Notes: generated by a model from the letters alone, not told the origin. A DNA stretch of 43,738 bases from Kushneria aurantia DSM 21353 (GCF_000382245.1 NZ_KB907890.1:1-43738); one strand, 5' to 3'. Positions 25,360-37,892 are shown, numbered from the stretch's first letter. Made by a program: numbers and translations.

Positions 25360-25393
25360 GGCAACGTTTTTCAACCGGCAACGTTTTTCAAAA
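25360..25393 (+). repeat. Two tandem 17-bp repeats
   Basis: ggcaacgtttttcaacc is followed directly by ggcaacgtttttcaaaa. They lie between ilvE and the SDR gene, just before its AAAAGGAG ribosome site. A replication-slippage duplication is likely. Confidence 0.8.
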
Positions 25394-25407
25394 GGAGCCA
25401 ACCGCCC

Positions 25408-26151
25408 ATGAGCGTCATGATCATTACCGGTGCCAGCCGCGGCATCGGCGCCGCCACCGCGAAACTCGCCGCCGCGCGCGGCTATGCGGTGGCCATCAAC
25501 TACGTCAGCAATCGCGAGGCCGCCGAGCAGGTGGTCAGCGATATCGAGTCAGCCGGCGGCCGGGCGCTGGCAGTACAGGCGGACATGGCCCATGAGGCCG
25601 ATATCGTGCGCCTGTTCGAAACCGTCGACCGTGAACTGGGCACGCTCGACGTGCTGGTCAACAATGCCGGCGTGATCGACCGGATCGCCCGCCTCGACGA
25701 GATGAGCGCCGAGCGTATCGAGCGCATGATGCGCATCAACATCACCGGCCCCTTCCTCTGCGCGCGGGAGGCGGTCAAGCGGATGTCGACACGCCACGGC
25801 GGCAAGGGCGGCGCTATCGTCAATATCTCCTCGGCGGCCGCGCACCGCGGCGGCGCGGGCGAATATGTCGATTACGCCGCCTCCAAGGGCGCCATCGACA
25901 CCTTTACCGAGGGGCTGGCGAAAGAGGTGGCGGCCGAAGGCATCCGCGTCAACACCGTACGCCCGGGCGTGGTGCACACCGAAATTCACGCCAGCGGCGG
26001 CAACCCGGACAAGCCCGAGAAATCGAGCCAGGCGATTCCCATGGGGCGCGCCGGTGAACCCGACGAAATCGCCCACGGCATTCTGTGGCTGGCCGGCGGC
26101 GAGGCGTCGTTTGCCACCGGCGCGTGTCTGGACATTGACGGCGGGGTGTAA
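25408..26151 (+). CDS. Short-chain dehydrogenase/reductase (YgfF-like)
   Basis: This 247-residue classical SDR has the cofactor motif TGASRGIG near residues 7-14, NNAG near 87, a catalytic Ser in IVNISSAAAHRG and the YxxxK pair in YVDYAASKGA. The sequence after the first beta strand resembles NADP-preferring members. It is most similar in flavour to the YgfF/glucose-1-dehydrogenase-like group; the substrate is unknown. AAAAGGAG lies upstream. It is unrelated to the truncated SDR at 10441. Confidence 0.88.
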   Translation: MSVMIITGASRGIGAATAKLAAARGYAVAINYVSNREAAEQVVSDIESAGGRALAVQADMAHEADIVRLFETVDRELGTLDVLVNNAGVIDRIARLDEMSAERIERMMRINITGPFLCAREAVKRMSTRHGGKGGAIVNISSAAAHRGGAGEYVDYAASKGAIDTFTEGLAKEVAAEGIRVNTVRPGVVHTEIHASGGNPDKPEKSSQAIPMGRAGEPDEIAHGILWLAGGEASFATGACLDIDGGV

Positions 26152-26326
26152 GCGCCCACACAACGACTATCTGTCTCATGGCTCCTCCGCTGCTCTGTTG
26201 CTGGCCGATGACATGCAGGAGGTCAGGGCGCTCTATCGGCTCTGGAGTTTTCACTGGCAGGCCTCTGAAGCACACATTGCCAGGGTCGGAGAAGCATTAA
26301 GGGATACCGATAAAGGAACATTCACC

Positions 26327-26959
26327 ATGTCCATGGATAACTGGCTTGCTTTTGCTATCGCCTCTGCCATCATGCTGGCGATTCCGGGCCCCACCATTTT
26401 GCTGGTCATCTCTCATGCGTTAAGTCATGGCCGTCGGGCGGGCGCCGCGACGGTCGCCGGTGTCGCCCTGGGCGATCTGGTTGCCATGAGCGCTTCGATG
26501 GCCGGACTGGGGGCGCTACTGACAGCTTCGGCAACGTTGTTTACGCTGCTGAAGTGGCTGGGCGCCGGCTATCTGATCTACCTCGGCATCAAACTCTGGC
26601 GTACCGCACCCACCCTTCACGACGAAGGTGCAGGCCCTGCCATTACAGGGAAATCAGCGAGACTTTTCGGTCACGCCTTTACGGTGACCGCACTCAACCC
26701 CAAGAGCCTTGTGTTTTTTATCGCTTTCGTGCCTCAGTTCATGGATCCGGGGCTGCCACTGCTGCCGCAGATCGCCCTGATGGAAATCACCTTCGTCTCG
26801 CTGGGCGCGCTCAACGCCGCGCTGTATGGCCTGCTCGCCTCATCGGCACGCCAGAAAATCAGACAGCCCGGCCTGCAGCGTATCGCCAACCGTACGGGCG
26901 GTAGCCTGCTGATCGGCGCGGGCTTTTTAACGGCATTCTACAGGCGAACCAATGGATAA
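26327..26959 (+). CDS. LysE/RhtB-family amino acid exporter
   Basis: This 210-residue protein has six hydrophobic segments. The motif AIPGPTILLVISHALSHGRRAG near residues 18-39 is the conserved first part of the family, and GAGYLIYLGIKLWR and LNPKSLVFFIAF are also typical. It exports amino acids such as homoserine, threonine or lysine; the specificity cannot be read from sequence. AAAGGA lies 10 bp before ATG 26327. A 175-bp gap separates it from the SDR gene, with no recognisable gene in it. Confidence 0.87.
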   Translation: MSMDNWLAFAIASAIMLAIPGPTILLVISHALSHGRRAGAATVAGVALGDLVAMSASMAGLGALLTASATLFTLLKWLGAGYLIYLGIKLWRTAPTLHDEGAGPAITGKSARLFGHAFTVTALNPKSLVFFIAFVPQFMDPGLPLLPQIALMEITFVSLGALNAALYGLLASSARQKIRQPGLQRIANRTGGSLLIGAGFLTAFYRRTNG

Positions 26960-26974
26960 TTCGCTCACACGGTC

Positions 26975-27412
26975 ATGACCCGCATCGACTTCTATGTACT
27001 CTCCGCCACTACGGCCGAGGCGCGGCTCGACTTCGCCTGCCGGCTGGCGGAGACCATCTACCGCAAGGGCTACCGGCTGCATCTGCACTGCGAGGACGAG
27101 GCAATGGCGGCCGGCCTCGACGACCGCCTGTGGACCTTCCGCCATGACGCCTTCGTGCCTCATGTGCGGCTGGACGATCAGCGCCTGCCGCCGGCGCCGG
27201 TAACGCTGGGTTGGCAGGATGCCGCGCCACCGCCGGGTATCGAAGCGCTGCTCAACCTGCATCCCGATATCCCCGACTGGTTTTCACGCTTTCCCAGAGT
27301 GGCGGAGATCATCTCTCAGCAGCAGACGGTGCTCTCCGCCAAGCGTGCCTGCTGGCAGGCCTACCGCGAGCGCGGCTATGAGGTAGAGAGCCACCGCATT
27401 GGCGGTGGCTAG
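26975..27412 (+). CDS. holC: DNA polymerase III subunit chi
   Basis: This 145-residue protein matches HolC: RIDFYVL near the start, FACRLAETIYRKGYRLHLHCED, WTFRHDAFVPH and a later VTLGWQ. Chi links the clamp loader to single-strand binding protein at the fork. It starts 15 bp after the LysE gene. In many Gammaproteobacteria it lies between pepA and valS; here that order is kept but three genes precede it and a chemoreceptor on the other strand follows. Confidence 0.92.
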   Translation: MTRIDFYVLSATTAEARLDFACRLAETIYRKGYRLHLHCEDEAMAAGLDDRLWTFRHDAFVPHVRLDDQRLPPAPVTLGWQDAAPPPGIEALLNLHPDIPDWFSRFPRVAEIISQQQTVLSAKRACWQAYRERGYEVESHRIGGG

Positions 27413-27416
27413 CAGT

Positions 27417-29048
27417 TCAGCTCTGACGCTCGACACGAAAGCGCTGCGTAACGCCGTAGAGTTCACCGGCACTGCTGCTCATCTCCGCTGCGGAGGCGGC
27501 CGTTTGCTCCACCAGGGCCGCGTTTTTCTGAGTATTCTGATCCATCTGACTGATGGCGTCGTTGATCTGCTCGATGCCGCTGCTCTGCTCTCGACCGGCA
27601 GCAGCGATCTCTTCGAGCAGGTCGTTGATACGCTGAATCCGGCTGTCGATCTCCTGCATCCGCTCACTGGCGAGTTGCACCCGCTGCGAGCCACCCTCGA
27701 TGTGCTGACCGGACGCCTCGATCAGTTCACGGATATCCTTCGCCGCATTCGAAGAGCGGTTAGCGAGACTGCGCACCTCATTGGCCACCACCGCGAAGCC
27801 GCGGCCGTGCTCTCCGGCGCGCGCCGCTTCGACCGAGGCGTTGAGGGCCAGAATATTGGTCTGAAAGGCGATGTTGTCGATCAGCGAGATAATCTCGCCG
27901 ATACGCTCGGCGCTGGCGGTAATCTCCTCCATGCCGCTCACCGCCTCGCTCATCGCCTGTTGCCCGGCGCTGGAGGTATCAGCCGCTTCACCGGTCAGCT
28001 GGCGAGCACGGGCGGCGTTATCGGCGCTCTGGCGCACGCTGGCGGTCATCTGCTCCATGCTGGAGGAAGTCTGCTCGAGCGCCGCCGCCTGCTGCTCGGT
28101 ACGTTGCGACAGCTCCTGGTTGCCGGAAGACAGCTCTTCGGCCCCCTGGTCCACCCTGCCGCCGGTCTGCTGCAGCGATTTAACCAGTTCGGCAAGATTG
28201 TCACGCATGGTGCTGATATCGGCCAGCAGGCTGCCACGATCGCCCTTGCGCAGGGTGATGTGGGCGCTCAGATCACCCCCGGCGATCTGCTTGACCACTT
28301 CAGCGGCACGACCGGGCTCACCACCCAGCCGGCTCAGGATACGACGCATTCCCCACCAGAACAGCATCGTCAGCAGCACACCGGCGATCAGTATCACCAG
28401 TGTTGACTGCAGTAGACGGGCCATCACGATATTGTTGATGTCCCCCATGAACATGCCGCTTACCAGGTACATATCCCAGTCGCGATCATGTTGCACGAAG
28501 GCCAATACGGAGAGGTTATCCTTGCCATCGCGGGAAAAATTGGAACGGTACTCAACAAATCCACTGCCTTCTCCAGCGGCGGCGATCACGTTCTGAAACA
28601 GCAGACTGCCGTCGCCCCCGGTCACATTGGAGACATCCTGACCACGTGGACGTTCGGGATGGGCCAGGATATGCAGATCGCTGCTGACGGCATACACATA
28701 ATTGCCGTTGCCGTAGCGTAAATTCTGTAGCGCGTCCAGCGCCTGCTCACGCGCGGCACGCTGCTCCATGACGCCCTGCTGCGCCATGTCCTGATAGTGC
28801 TGAACAAGGCTTTCTGCCATTTCTACCGCCTCGACCAACTGCATGCGTCGCTCGGTCACCAGTGCACCGTGCAATTGGCTCGCATTGATTGTCAGCGTGA
28901 CAAGCAGAACCAGCCACATTACTCCCAGACCGATCAACATTTGCCGTCGTAGTGTCAGCTCCCGACGGGTTCGATTAGCGCTGCCTGCGGCTGAAGGATT
29001 GTTTGTGGCGTACTGCGCCTGCGGTAATGCAGCTTGTGAAGCATTCAT
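27417..29048 (-). CDS. Methyl-accepting chemotaxis protein
   Basis: This 543-residue transducer has a first membrane helix at about residues 37-56, a periplasmic sensor domain with the sCache_2-like pattern ([17 protein letters not shown]), a second helix at about 205-228, a HAMP domain and a long cytoplasmic coiled coil. The signalling tip [20 protein letters not shown] and the adjoining [16 protein letters not shown] stretch are highly conserved and would contact CheA/CheW. No C-terminal CheR-tethering pentapeptide is visible. ATG 29048 fits the family; the frame is open further upstream. The ligand is unknown; organic acids are common for this sensor type. Confidence 0.92.
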   Translation of the reverse strand: MNASQAALPQAQYATNNPSAAGSANRTRRELTLRRQMLIGLGVMWLVLLVTLTINASQLHGALVTERRMQLVEAVEMAESLVQHYQDMAQQGVMEQRAAREQALDALQNLRYGNGNYVYAVSSDLHILAHPERPRGQDVSNVTGGDGSLLFQNVIAAAGEGSGFVEYRSNFSRDGKDNLSVLAFVQHDRDWDMYLVSGMFMGDINNIVMARLLQSTLVILIAGVLLTMLFWWGMRRILSRLGGEPGRAAEVVKQIAGGDLSAHITLRKGDRGSLLADISTMRDNLAELVKSLQQTGGRVDQGAEELSSGNQELSQRTEQQAAALEQTSSSMEQMTASVRQSADNAARARQLTGEAADTSSAGQQAMSEAVSGMEEITASAERIGEIISLIDNIAFQTNILALNASVEAARAGEHGRGFAVVANEVRSLANRSSNAAKDIRELIEASGQHIEGGSQRVQLASERMQEIDSRIQRINDLLEEIAAAGREQSSGIEQINDAISQMDQNTQKNAALVEQTAASAAEMSSSAGELYGVTQRFRVERQS

Positions 29049-29286
29049 GAAAAAGCGGCCTGATCTTGTGTCGGGATGGATGTTGGCAGCATACCGGCGC
29101 ATGGCATGCGACTTTAGTATCAATCCGTCTATCGACTCAGTGACGACAATCTTTAGAACCACCGCTCAATTGTCGACAATGCCTACCCCGCCATGACGGC
29201 CACCGCTTGCCGGCGCTATAATCGATGGTATTTCGCCGCTTTCAGGCGGCCGTTGCGAATTTCAGCACCCCGGACCGAGCCTCTTC

Positions 29287-32247
<2,961 letters not shown>

Positions 32248-32341
32248 CCGCTGCTGTGAAGTTGGTGCAAGGGGCGCCGTGAGGCGTCCGGCAGATCGAT
32301 GACAAACCTGATAGCACTATTGCTGGCGGTATGGCCGCAAG

Positions 32342-32439
32342 GATCGGGATAGCCTGAAACGAGGGTTATTCGCCAGGGATGGCGAATTTAGCGCCCAGGG
32401 AGGGGTTTATAGCGCCCTCGTGGAAGGCTTGTCCCGATC
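32342..32439. repeat. Structured extragenic repeat-like element, 98 bp
   Basis: The outer arms gatcggga (32342-32349) and tcccgatc (32432-32439) are perfect complements. Inside is a perfect hairpin, attcgcca-ggga-tggcgaat (32369-32388), followed by agcgcccagggaggggtttatagcgccctc with paired agcgccc blocks. The CAGGGATGGCG and GGGAGGGGTT words recall REP-like intergenic elements of Halomonas, Pseudomonas and Marinobacter-type genomes. Only one copy is in the window, so repetition is not shown here. Confidence 0.5.
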
Positions 32440-32462
32440 TGAATTACTTTATCGGCAGCCTC

Positions 32463-32483
32463 AAAGGGCGCCACGAGGCGCCC
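32463..32483 (-). terminator. Terminator of the glyoxalase gene
   Basis: Perfect 7-bp stem gggcgcc/ggcgccc (32466-32483) with loop acga, followed on the minus strand by ttt. It lies 16 bp after the glyoxalase stop. Confidence 0.65.
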
Positions 32484-32498
32484 CTCACGTTGCCGAAC

Positions 32499-32942
32499 CT
32501 ACCAGCTGCCGGTGTTCTCCATCGACGCCCAGGGTTCCTGCGCCGCCTGCGCATCGCCCTTCTGCAACAGCTCGATGGAAATCCCGTCGGGCGTTTTGAC
32601 GAAGGCCATGTGGCCGTCACGGGGCGGCCGGTTGATGGTCACACCGTTGTTCATCAGGCGCTGACAGGTGGCGTAGATATCATCTACCCGGTAGGCCAGA
32701 TGGCCGAAATTGCGAGCATCCTTTGAAAGCTCCTCCGGGTCCCAGTTCCAGGTCAGCTCGAGTTCCGGCGACTGGTGCTTGCTGGAGGATGCCACATCCT
32801 CGTCGGCAGCCAGAAAGATCAGGGTAAAGCGCCCCTTCTCGCTCTCCTTGCGGCGCACCTCCTTCATCCCCAGCAGGTCACAAAAGAAGTGCAGCGACTG
32901 GTCGATGTCGGTGATTCGCAGCATGGTGTGTAGATATTGCAT
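32499..32942 (-). CDS. gloA: Lactoylglutathione lyase (glyoxalase I)
   Basis: This 147-residue enzyme converts the methylglyoxal-glutathione adduct to S-lactoylglutathione. The four metal ligands are visible as H5 (LHTMLRI), E62 (ELELTWNW), H81 (GHLAYRVDD) and E124 (ISIELLQ), at the usual spacing of the nickel-type enzyme. ATG 32942 matches the family start. It is a single gene with its own terminator. Confidence 0.92.
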   Translation of the reverse strand: MQYLHTMLRITDIDQSLHFFCDLLGMKEVRRKESEKGRFTLIFLAADEDVASSSKHQSPELELTWNWDPEELSKDARNFGHLAYRVDDIYATCQRLMNNGVTINRPPRDGHMAFVKTPDGISIELLQKGDAQAAQEPWASMENTGSW

Positions 32943-33027
32943 GGTCTCTCCAGCTTTCTTTAAAGGCGTCGTGATGGGCAGGCTTTTCGCCCGCCTTGTC
33001 CTGCAGGATAGCTGGACCGTGAGCCGT

Positions 33028-33215
33028 TCACAGGTTGAGATTGTCCGGGCGCACATCGAGCTGTTCGAGACGCTGCGCCAGCAGCCCCGGAAAGCGGCGA
33101 TACCAGGTCTGGTTGAGCGGCGAAGGGTGCGGCAGCGGATAGAACCTGAAGGTGCGGCTGCCACCGGCCGGGCGAGCTCTCGAAAGGCCTGTCGCTGGCG
33201 TTGCTCCAGCGCCAT
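33028..33215 (-). pseudogene. Uracil-DNA-glycosylase-like gene, internally deleted
   Basis: On the minus strand ATG 33215 starts MALEQRQRQAFRELARP. After about 17-20 codons the meaningful frame shifts, and the sequence reads FYPLPHPSPLNQTWYRRFPG followed by LLAQRLEQL to a TGA at 33028-33030. The HPSPLN segment resembles motif 2 (HPS) of uracil-DNA glycosylase superfamily proteins, which are normally about 200 residues. Only the two ends remain, out of frame, so most of the gene has been deleted. The family assignment is moderate. Confidence 0.55.
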
Positions 33216-33371
33216 ACTGCTCTCCTTAAGCCGCATCAATATTGGCATGCTATGGTAAATGGCGTCTTGCTCGATTCCAGGCTCGAGCACAGCCGTCATG
33301 GACGGTAACACCATCAACGCCGGTTCGATGGCACAGATAACGCACTCCCCGATCAGCAGGACATAAAAGGC

Positions 33372-34430
33372 ATGGATTCATTGACACAGGCCTGCCTCGG
33401 CGGCGCTATTGGTGGCGCAGTGCTGGGAAGGCGGCTGGGACGCCGCGCGGTAGTGCTGGGCGCGGTCACCGCCACGCTGCCGGATCTCGACAGTTTCATC
33501 GATTACGGCAACGCAGTGGCCGACTATACCTTTCATCGCGGTTTCAGCCACTCGCTGTTCGTGCTGACCGGGGTGGCGGCACTCGCCACGCTCATATGCA
33601 GCCGGCTGCCACGGGCCCGCGACATCCCGGCACGCCGGTGGTGGTGGTTCTGGTGGCTGTGCCTGATCACGCATCCGCTGCTGGACGCCTGCACCACCTA
33701 CGGCACCCAGCTCATGTGGCCGCTGGCGCCGCCACCCACGGCCTGGCCGCTGTTTTTCATTATCGACCCGCTCTATACCCTGCCACTGCTGATCGCCGTT
33801 ATCGTCATGCTGATACGCGGCCGACCGGGACGCGCGCCGCTGGCGGGACTGGCGCTCTCCACGCTTTACCTCGGTTTTGCCATATCGGCGAAGGCTGCAG
33901 TGATCGATCACATTACGCCAACGCTGATCGAGCGTGACCTGGTCGACCGCCCGGTGATGGTCCAGCCAACGCCCTTCAACACTTTGGTGTGGCGGGTAAC
34001 GGTGATCGACGACGGGCGTCAGCTGGAGGCGCTGGTCAGTCTGTTCGACGGCGACCAGGCGCCGCGCTTCGATCTCTTCCGGCGCCCGCAGGTCGACTAC
34101 GACAGCGCCGTCGATCTGTGGGCAGGGCAGCGGCTGGCGTGGTTTTCGGCACCCTTCTGGCGCATTTCGGCAGCCGATGACCAACTGCTGATCACCGATC
34201 TGCGCATGGGCTTTCCGGGCAGCTATTTCTTTGCCTTCGTGGTCGCCGAGCGCGAAGATAACGGGTGGCAGGCAGTCACGCCGCGCCAGCCGCAGGACCT
34301 GCGCCCCGACATGTCACTGCTGCCACGGCTGGCGGCGCGTATTGTCGATTCGCGGGCGCTCTGCCCGGCTGATTTCGGCGATCGTGACCTGCTGTTGCCA
34401 GAGAGCGAGTGTGTGATGCCCTCGACCTGA
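33372..34430 (+). CDS. YdjM/YbcI-type membrane-bound metal-dependent hydrolase (DUF457-like)
   Basis: This 352-residue protein starts MDSLTQACLGGAIGGAVLG, then LPDLDSFIDYG and HRGFSHSLFVL, the Asp/His cluster of this family, followed by a third His in ITHPLLDACTTYG. Several membrane helices lie in the first half; the C-terminal half is a soluble domain. The family is annotated as membrane-bound metal-dependent hydrolases, but its real substrate is unknown; one E. coli member is SOS-inducible. AAAAGG precedes the ATG. Confidence 0.82.
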   Translation: MDSLTQACLGGAIGGAVLGRRLGRRAVVLGAVTATLPDLDSFIDYGNAVADYTFHRGFSHSLFVLTGVAALATLICSRLPRARDIPARRWWWFWWLCLITHPLLDACTTYGTQLMWPLAPPPTAWPLFFIIDPLYTLPLLIAVIVMLIRGRPGRAPLAGLALSTLYLGFAISAKAAVIDHITPTLIERDLVDRPVMVQPTPFNTLVWRVTVIDDGRQLEALVSLFDGDQAPRFDLFRRPQVDYDSAVDLWAGQRLAWFSAPFWRISAADDQLLITDLRMGFPGSYFFAFVVAEREDNGWQAVTPRQPQDLRPDMSLLPRLAARIVDSRALCPADFGDRDLLLPESECVMPST

Positions 34431-34486
34431 CCACGAGACGCAGGACGCCCTGCACTGAACGCGAATACCATGAGAGACAGGTCTTC

Positions 34487-35404
34487 ATGATCGAATTTCG
34501 CCACCTGCGCACCCTGCTGGCACTTCGCGACACAGGATCGCTGGTCGAGGCCGCCGAACGTGTCCATCTGACGCAGTCAGCGCTCTCTCACCAGCTCAAG
34601 GATCTCGAGGAGCGGCTGGGCTGCCCGCTCTTTCTGCGCAAGACCCGCCCGGTTCAGTTTACCCGCGCCGGCCAGCGTCTACTGGGGCTGGCCGAGCAGG
34701 TGCTGCCCCAGGTACGCAACGCCGAGCGCGATATCGCCCGCATGGCCGGCGGCGAGCAGGGTCGGCTGCACATGGCAATCGAGTGCCACAGCTGCTTTCA
34801 GTGGCTGATGCCTACTATCGACCATTTTCGCGACCACTGGCCCGAGGTGGAGGTCGACATCCCCGCCGGTCAGCACTTTGACCCACTGCCGGCGCTGGCC
34901 CGCGAACAGCTCGACCTGGTGATCACCGCCGACCCACAGCCGCTGGCGCAGGTGCACTACGAGCCGCTGTTTCGCTACGAGAGTCTGCTGGCGGTATCCC
35001 GCCAGCACTCGCTGGCCGAACGTCGCTTTGTGACCGCCGAGGAACTCAGTGAGGAGACGCTGATCACCTATCCGGTAGCGCACAGCAAGCTGGACGTTTT
35101 CAGCCGCTTCCTCGATCCGCTGGGCGTTCACCCGCGCGAGACCCGCACCGCCGAGTTGACCATGATGATGATGCAGCTGGTGGCCAGCGGTCGCGGCGTT
35201 TGCGCGCTACCCAACTGGGCGCTGACCGAGTATCTGCAGCGCGACTATGTACGCGCCTGTTCGCTGGGTGAAGAGGGCGTGTGGGGCACGCTGTACGCGG
35301 CGGTGAGAAGCGACCAGTTGGAGCTGGCGTGGATGACCGACTTCCTGCGCACGGCGCGGGAGACCTCCTTTGCGGTGCTGGACGGCATTCGACCGGCGAA
35401 TTGA
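34487..35404 (+). CDS. metR: MetR-like LysR-family regulator
   Basis: This 305-residue protein has the length and N-terminus of MetR: MIEFRHLRTLLALRDTGSLV then EAAERVHLTQSALSHQLKDL as the HTH. The effector domain has IECHSCFQWLMP, typical of MetR, which senses homocysteine and activates metE and other methionine genes. No metE lies in the window. The symbol is by similarity. It begins 56 bp after the YdjM-like gene on the same strand. Confidence 0.8.
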   Translation: MIEFRHLRTLLALRDTGSLVEAAERVHLTQSALSHQLKDLEERLGCPLFLRKTRPVQFTRAGQRLLGLAEQVLPQVRNAERDIARMAGGEQGRLHMAIECHSCFQWLMPTIDHFRDHWPEVEVDIPAGQHFDPLPALAREQLDLVITADPQPLAQVHYEPLFRYESLLAVSRQHSLAERRFVTAEELSEETLITYPVAHSKLDVFSRFLDPLGVHPRETRTAELTMMMMQLVASGRGVCALPNWALTEYLQRDYVRACSLGEEGVWGTLYAAVRSDQLELAWMTDFLRTARETSFAVLDGIRPAN

Positions 35405-35416
35405 CGGCGTCGTACG

Positions 35417-37114
35417 CTATGACACCTCATCGTCGTCCGACCATTCACGCGGCAGGCAGAGTATAAAGCGGGCGCCGCCCAGCTCCGGCGCGCTGTCTAC
35501 CTCGACATGGCCGTCGTGCCACTCCATGACCCGCGCCACGATCGCCAGTCCGAGGCCATAACCGCCGTTTCTTTCCCGCTGGCGGGTACGGCTGTCGTCA
35601 AGACGAGCGAAGGGTTTGAAGATACGTCGACGCGACTGTTCCGGCACGCCGGGGCCGTCGTCCTCGACGCTGATATAGACGCTCTGGTTATCGCCCGTCA
35701 GCTGGATCCGGACCCGGCTCTCGGCATGGTGGCAGGCGTTGACCACCAGATTCTGCAGCGCCCGCTGCAGGTAGCGCCGGTCAGCATGCACCCTCAGCGC
35801 GCTGTCGCCGACCACTTCCAGTGTCAGGCGCGGAAAGAGCGTTGTCAGCGTCTTGACCACTTCATCGGCCATATCGCCTACCGCCAGCGTAATCGGCGCC
35901 AGCGGTATGCTGCCATCTGCCGTGTTGTCCAGCCGCGCGTAGGTCAGTATTTCGTCGATCAGCCGGTCGATCGCCTCGATGTCGTCGTCGACACCGCCCA
36001 ACAGCCGCCGAATCGCGGGCGAGTCGCTCATGTCATCGACCATCTGCAGGGCGAAGCGCACCCGCGCCACCGGCGTGCGAAACTCATGCGATACGGCACG
36101 CATCAACTCCTGCTGTGACGACAGCACCGACTGCACCTGATCGGCCATGGTGTTGAACGACTGCTCCAGCTGGGTCAGGTACTCCTGCCCCGGCTCCGCT
36201 CGAGCGCCGAAATCTCCGGAGGTGAACCGCAGGGTAATCTGCTCGAGCCGTGTCAGGCGCCGTTCCAGACTACGCAGCAGCAGATAGATCACCATGCCAA
36301 ACAGCAGCAGCAACATCGCCATGACCGCGGCGATCACCATCAGCGGCAGCGGCTCGAAGGGGCGCAGCGGGCCGACCATCAGCCAGCGCCCGCCGGGAAG
36401 GCTGGCATAAAATGAAAGGTTGGCACGATCGGCGCCGATGTTGATGACCACATGGCCATCATTGAAGCTTGCAAGCTGCCGCTCGGAGAGCCCGGGCGGC
36501 GTGCCGCTGCCCAGTCCCATGCCGACCGCCATGCGCTGGCGCAGGGATCGAAAGCGCGTCTCGCGCTCTGCCTCGGGCGCAAGTTCCAGCCACTGGCGCA
36601 GCAGTGACACCAGCAGTATCGGCTGGCGCTCGGAGAGCCCGACGAACTGCGCCGCCAACACCGCGCCATCCTCGCCCGGCAGCTCCCGGTAGAGCTGCCA
36701 GCCGCTCTCGCCCTCGGCGCGACGCGCCAGTACGCCGCCGTTGTTGAGCCGGTAGCGCTCGAGAAACCCCAGTCGCAGCGTTTCCGGGTCGGACATGGCA
36801 AGGCGAATGCCCAGTTCATCTTCATAGGCACTGAGCCACTGATCGCGGGCATCGGCGGGCTGAGACGCCACCAGTGCGGTCAATAACGCCATGGGCGCAC
36901 TGGCAAGCCGCTGACGATAGCTGTCCTGACGCCAGTCGTTGATCAACCAGGCGGCCCCGAGGCCGACCAGAAAGATCAATAAAAGCGATATGAACAGCAT
37001 CAGGTAGAGACGGCGAAAGCCACCGTTGGTCGACCGGGTGGACGACCAACGCGCGCTCGGGCCGCTATCGGTATCCTGATAAATGGATGGCGTCCGGCCG
37101 GTTTGCAATGCCAT
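35417..37114 (-). CDS. Sensor histidine kinase, RstB-like
   Basis: This 565-residue kinase has two membrane helices (about residues 39-58 and 258-280) enclosing a periplasmic domain of about 200 residues, then HAMP, the H-box AVSHEFRTPVARVRF with H343, an N-box (NLVVNACHHA) and G-boxes (EDDGPGVPEQ, GYGLGLAIVARVMEWHDG). The DHp style resembles RstB, but the sensor domain is longer than in the E. coli protein. The first 38 residues are hydrophilic; ATG at about 37000 is an alternative start. It follows its response regulator by 64 bp. Confidence 0.88.
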   Translation of the reverse strand: MALQTGRTPSIYQDTDSGPSARWSSTRSTNGGFRRLYLMLFISLLLIFLVGLGAAWLINDWRQDSYRQRLASAPMALLTALVASQPADARDQWLSAYEDELGIRLAMSDPETLRLGFLERYRLNNGGVLARRAEGESGWQLYRELPGEDGAVLAAQFVGLSERQPILLVSLLRQWLELAPEAERETRFRSLRQRMAVGMGLGSGTPPGLSERQLASFNDGHVVINIGADRANLSFYASLPGGRWLMVGPLRPFEPLPLMVIAAVMAMLLLLFGMVIYLLLRSLERRLTRLEQITLRFTSGDFGARAEPGQEYLTQLEQSFNTMADQVQSVLSSQQELMRAVSHEFRTPVARVRFALQMVDDMSDSPAIRRLLGGVDDDIEAIDRLIDEILTYARLDNTADGSIPLAPITLAVGDMADEVVKTLTTLFPRLTLEVVGDSALRVHADRRYLQRALQNLVVNACHHAESRVRIQLTGDNQSVYISVEDDGPGVPEQSRRRIFKPFARLDDSRTRQRERNGGYGLGLAIVARVMEWHDGHVEVDSAPELGGARFILCLPREWSDDDEVS

Positions 37115-37178
37115 CTTTCATTCCCGTCGGAGGATGACGATCACCGGGCATCGTTCTGACCAGGGGCACCGCCGTGGT

Positions 37179-37892
37179 TCAGCTTTCACGTACGAACAGA
37201 TATCCCCTGCTGCGTACGGTCTTGATGCGCTGCGGCTGATGGGGGTCGTCGCCGATCTTGGGACGAATGCGCGATACGCGCACGTCGATAGAGCGATCCT
37301 GACCATCGTAGCGGATGCCGCGCAGCGCCGAGAAAATTTCTTCACGGGTCAGCACGCGCCCGGCGTGAGAAGCGAGCAGCCAGAGCAGATCGAACTCGGC
37401 ACTGGTCAGGTCGATGCGTTCACCGTTGAGCCAGGCTTCGCGGGTCGAGGCTTCGATCACCAGGTCGCGAAACTCGAGCCGCGTCTCCTCCTGCTCGGAG
37501 GTTTCAGGGCCGTCGGCACGGCGCAACAGTGCCCTCATACGGGCCAACAGCACACGTGGCGGCACCGGCTTGGGTACGTAGTCGTCGGCGCCCATTTCGA
37601 GCCCCAGCACCTGATCCATATCGTCGGTGCGCGCGGTCAGCATCAGAATCGGCCCTGCATACTGCGGACGCGCTCGGCGACAGATCGACAGTCCGTCCTC
37701 ACCCGGCAGCATCAGATCGAGAATCACCAGGTCAGGGCGCAGCGACACGATACGCTCTACGCCGTTGGCGCCGTCATGCTCGACGCTGACTCTGAACCCG
37801 TTGCCTTCAAGATATTCGCGCGTCAGCGCGGCCAGCCGCTCATCATCCTCGACGATAAGAATGTGCTCGTTGGCGTTTGTAATGTTATCCAA
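37179..37892 (-). CDS. OmpR-family response regulator, RstA-like
   Basis: This 237-residue regulator has a receiver domain with acidic pair E15/D16-D17 (IVEDDE), phospho-acceptor D59 (VILDLMLPGEDG) and conserved Lys in VPKPVPPRVL, followed by a winged-helix DNA-binding domain (SAEFDLLWLLASHAGRVLTREE). The segment RGIRYDGQDRSIDVRVSRIR with KTVRSRGYLF is very RstA-like. It is the first gene of the two-component operon and is divergent from nrdA. Confidence 0.9.
   Translation of the reverse strand: MDNITNANEHILIVEDDERLAALTREYLEGNGFRVSVEHDGANGVERIVSLRPDLVILDLMLPGEDGLSICRRARPQYAGPILMLTARTDDMDQVLGLEMGADDYVPKPVPPRVLLARMRALLRRADGPETSEQEETRLEFRDLVIEASTREAWLNGERIDLTSAEFDLLWLLASHAGRVLTREEIFSALRGIRYDGQDRSIDVRVSRIRPKIGDDPHQPQRIKTVRSRGYLFVRES

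Noticed and set aside
26152-26326. Possible small gene between the SDR and LysE genes
   Set aside because: Short frames in this 175-bp gap lack ribosome sites and recognisable motifs.
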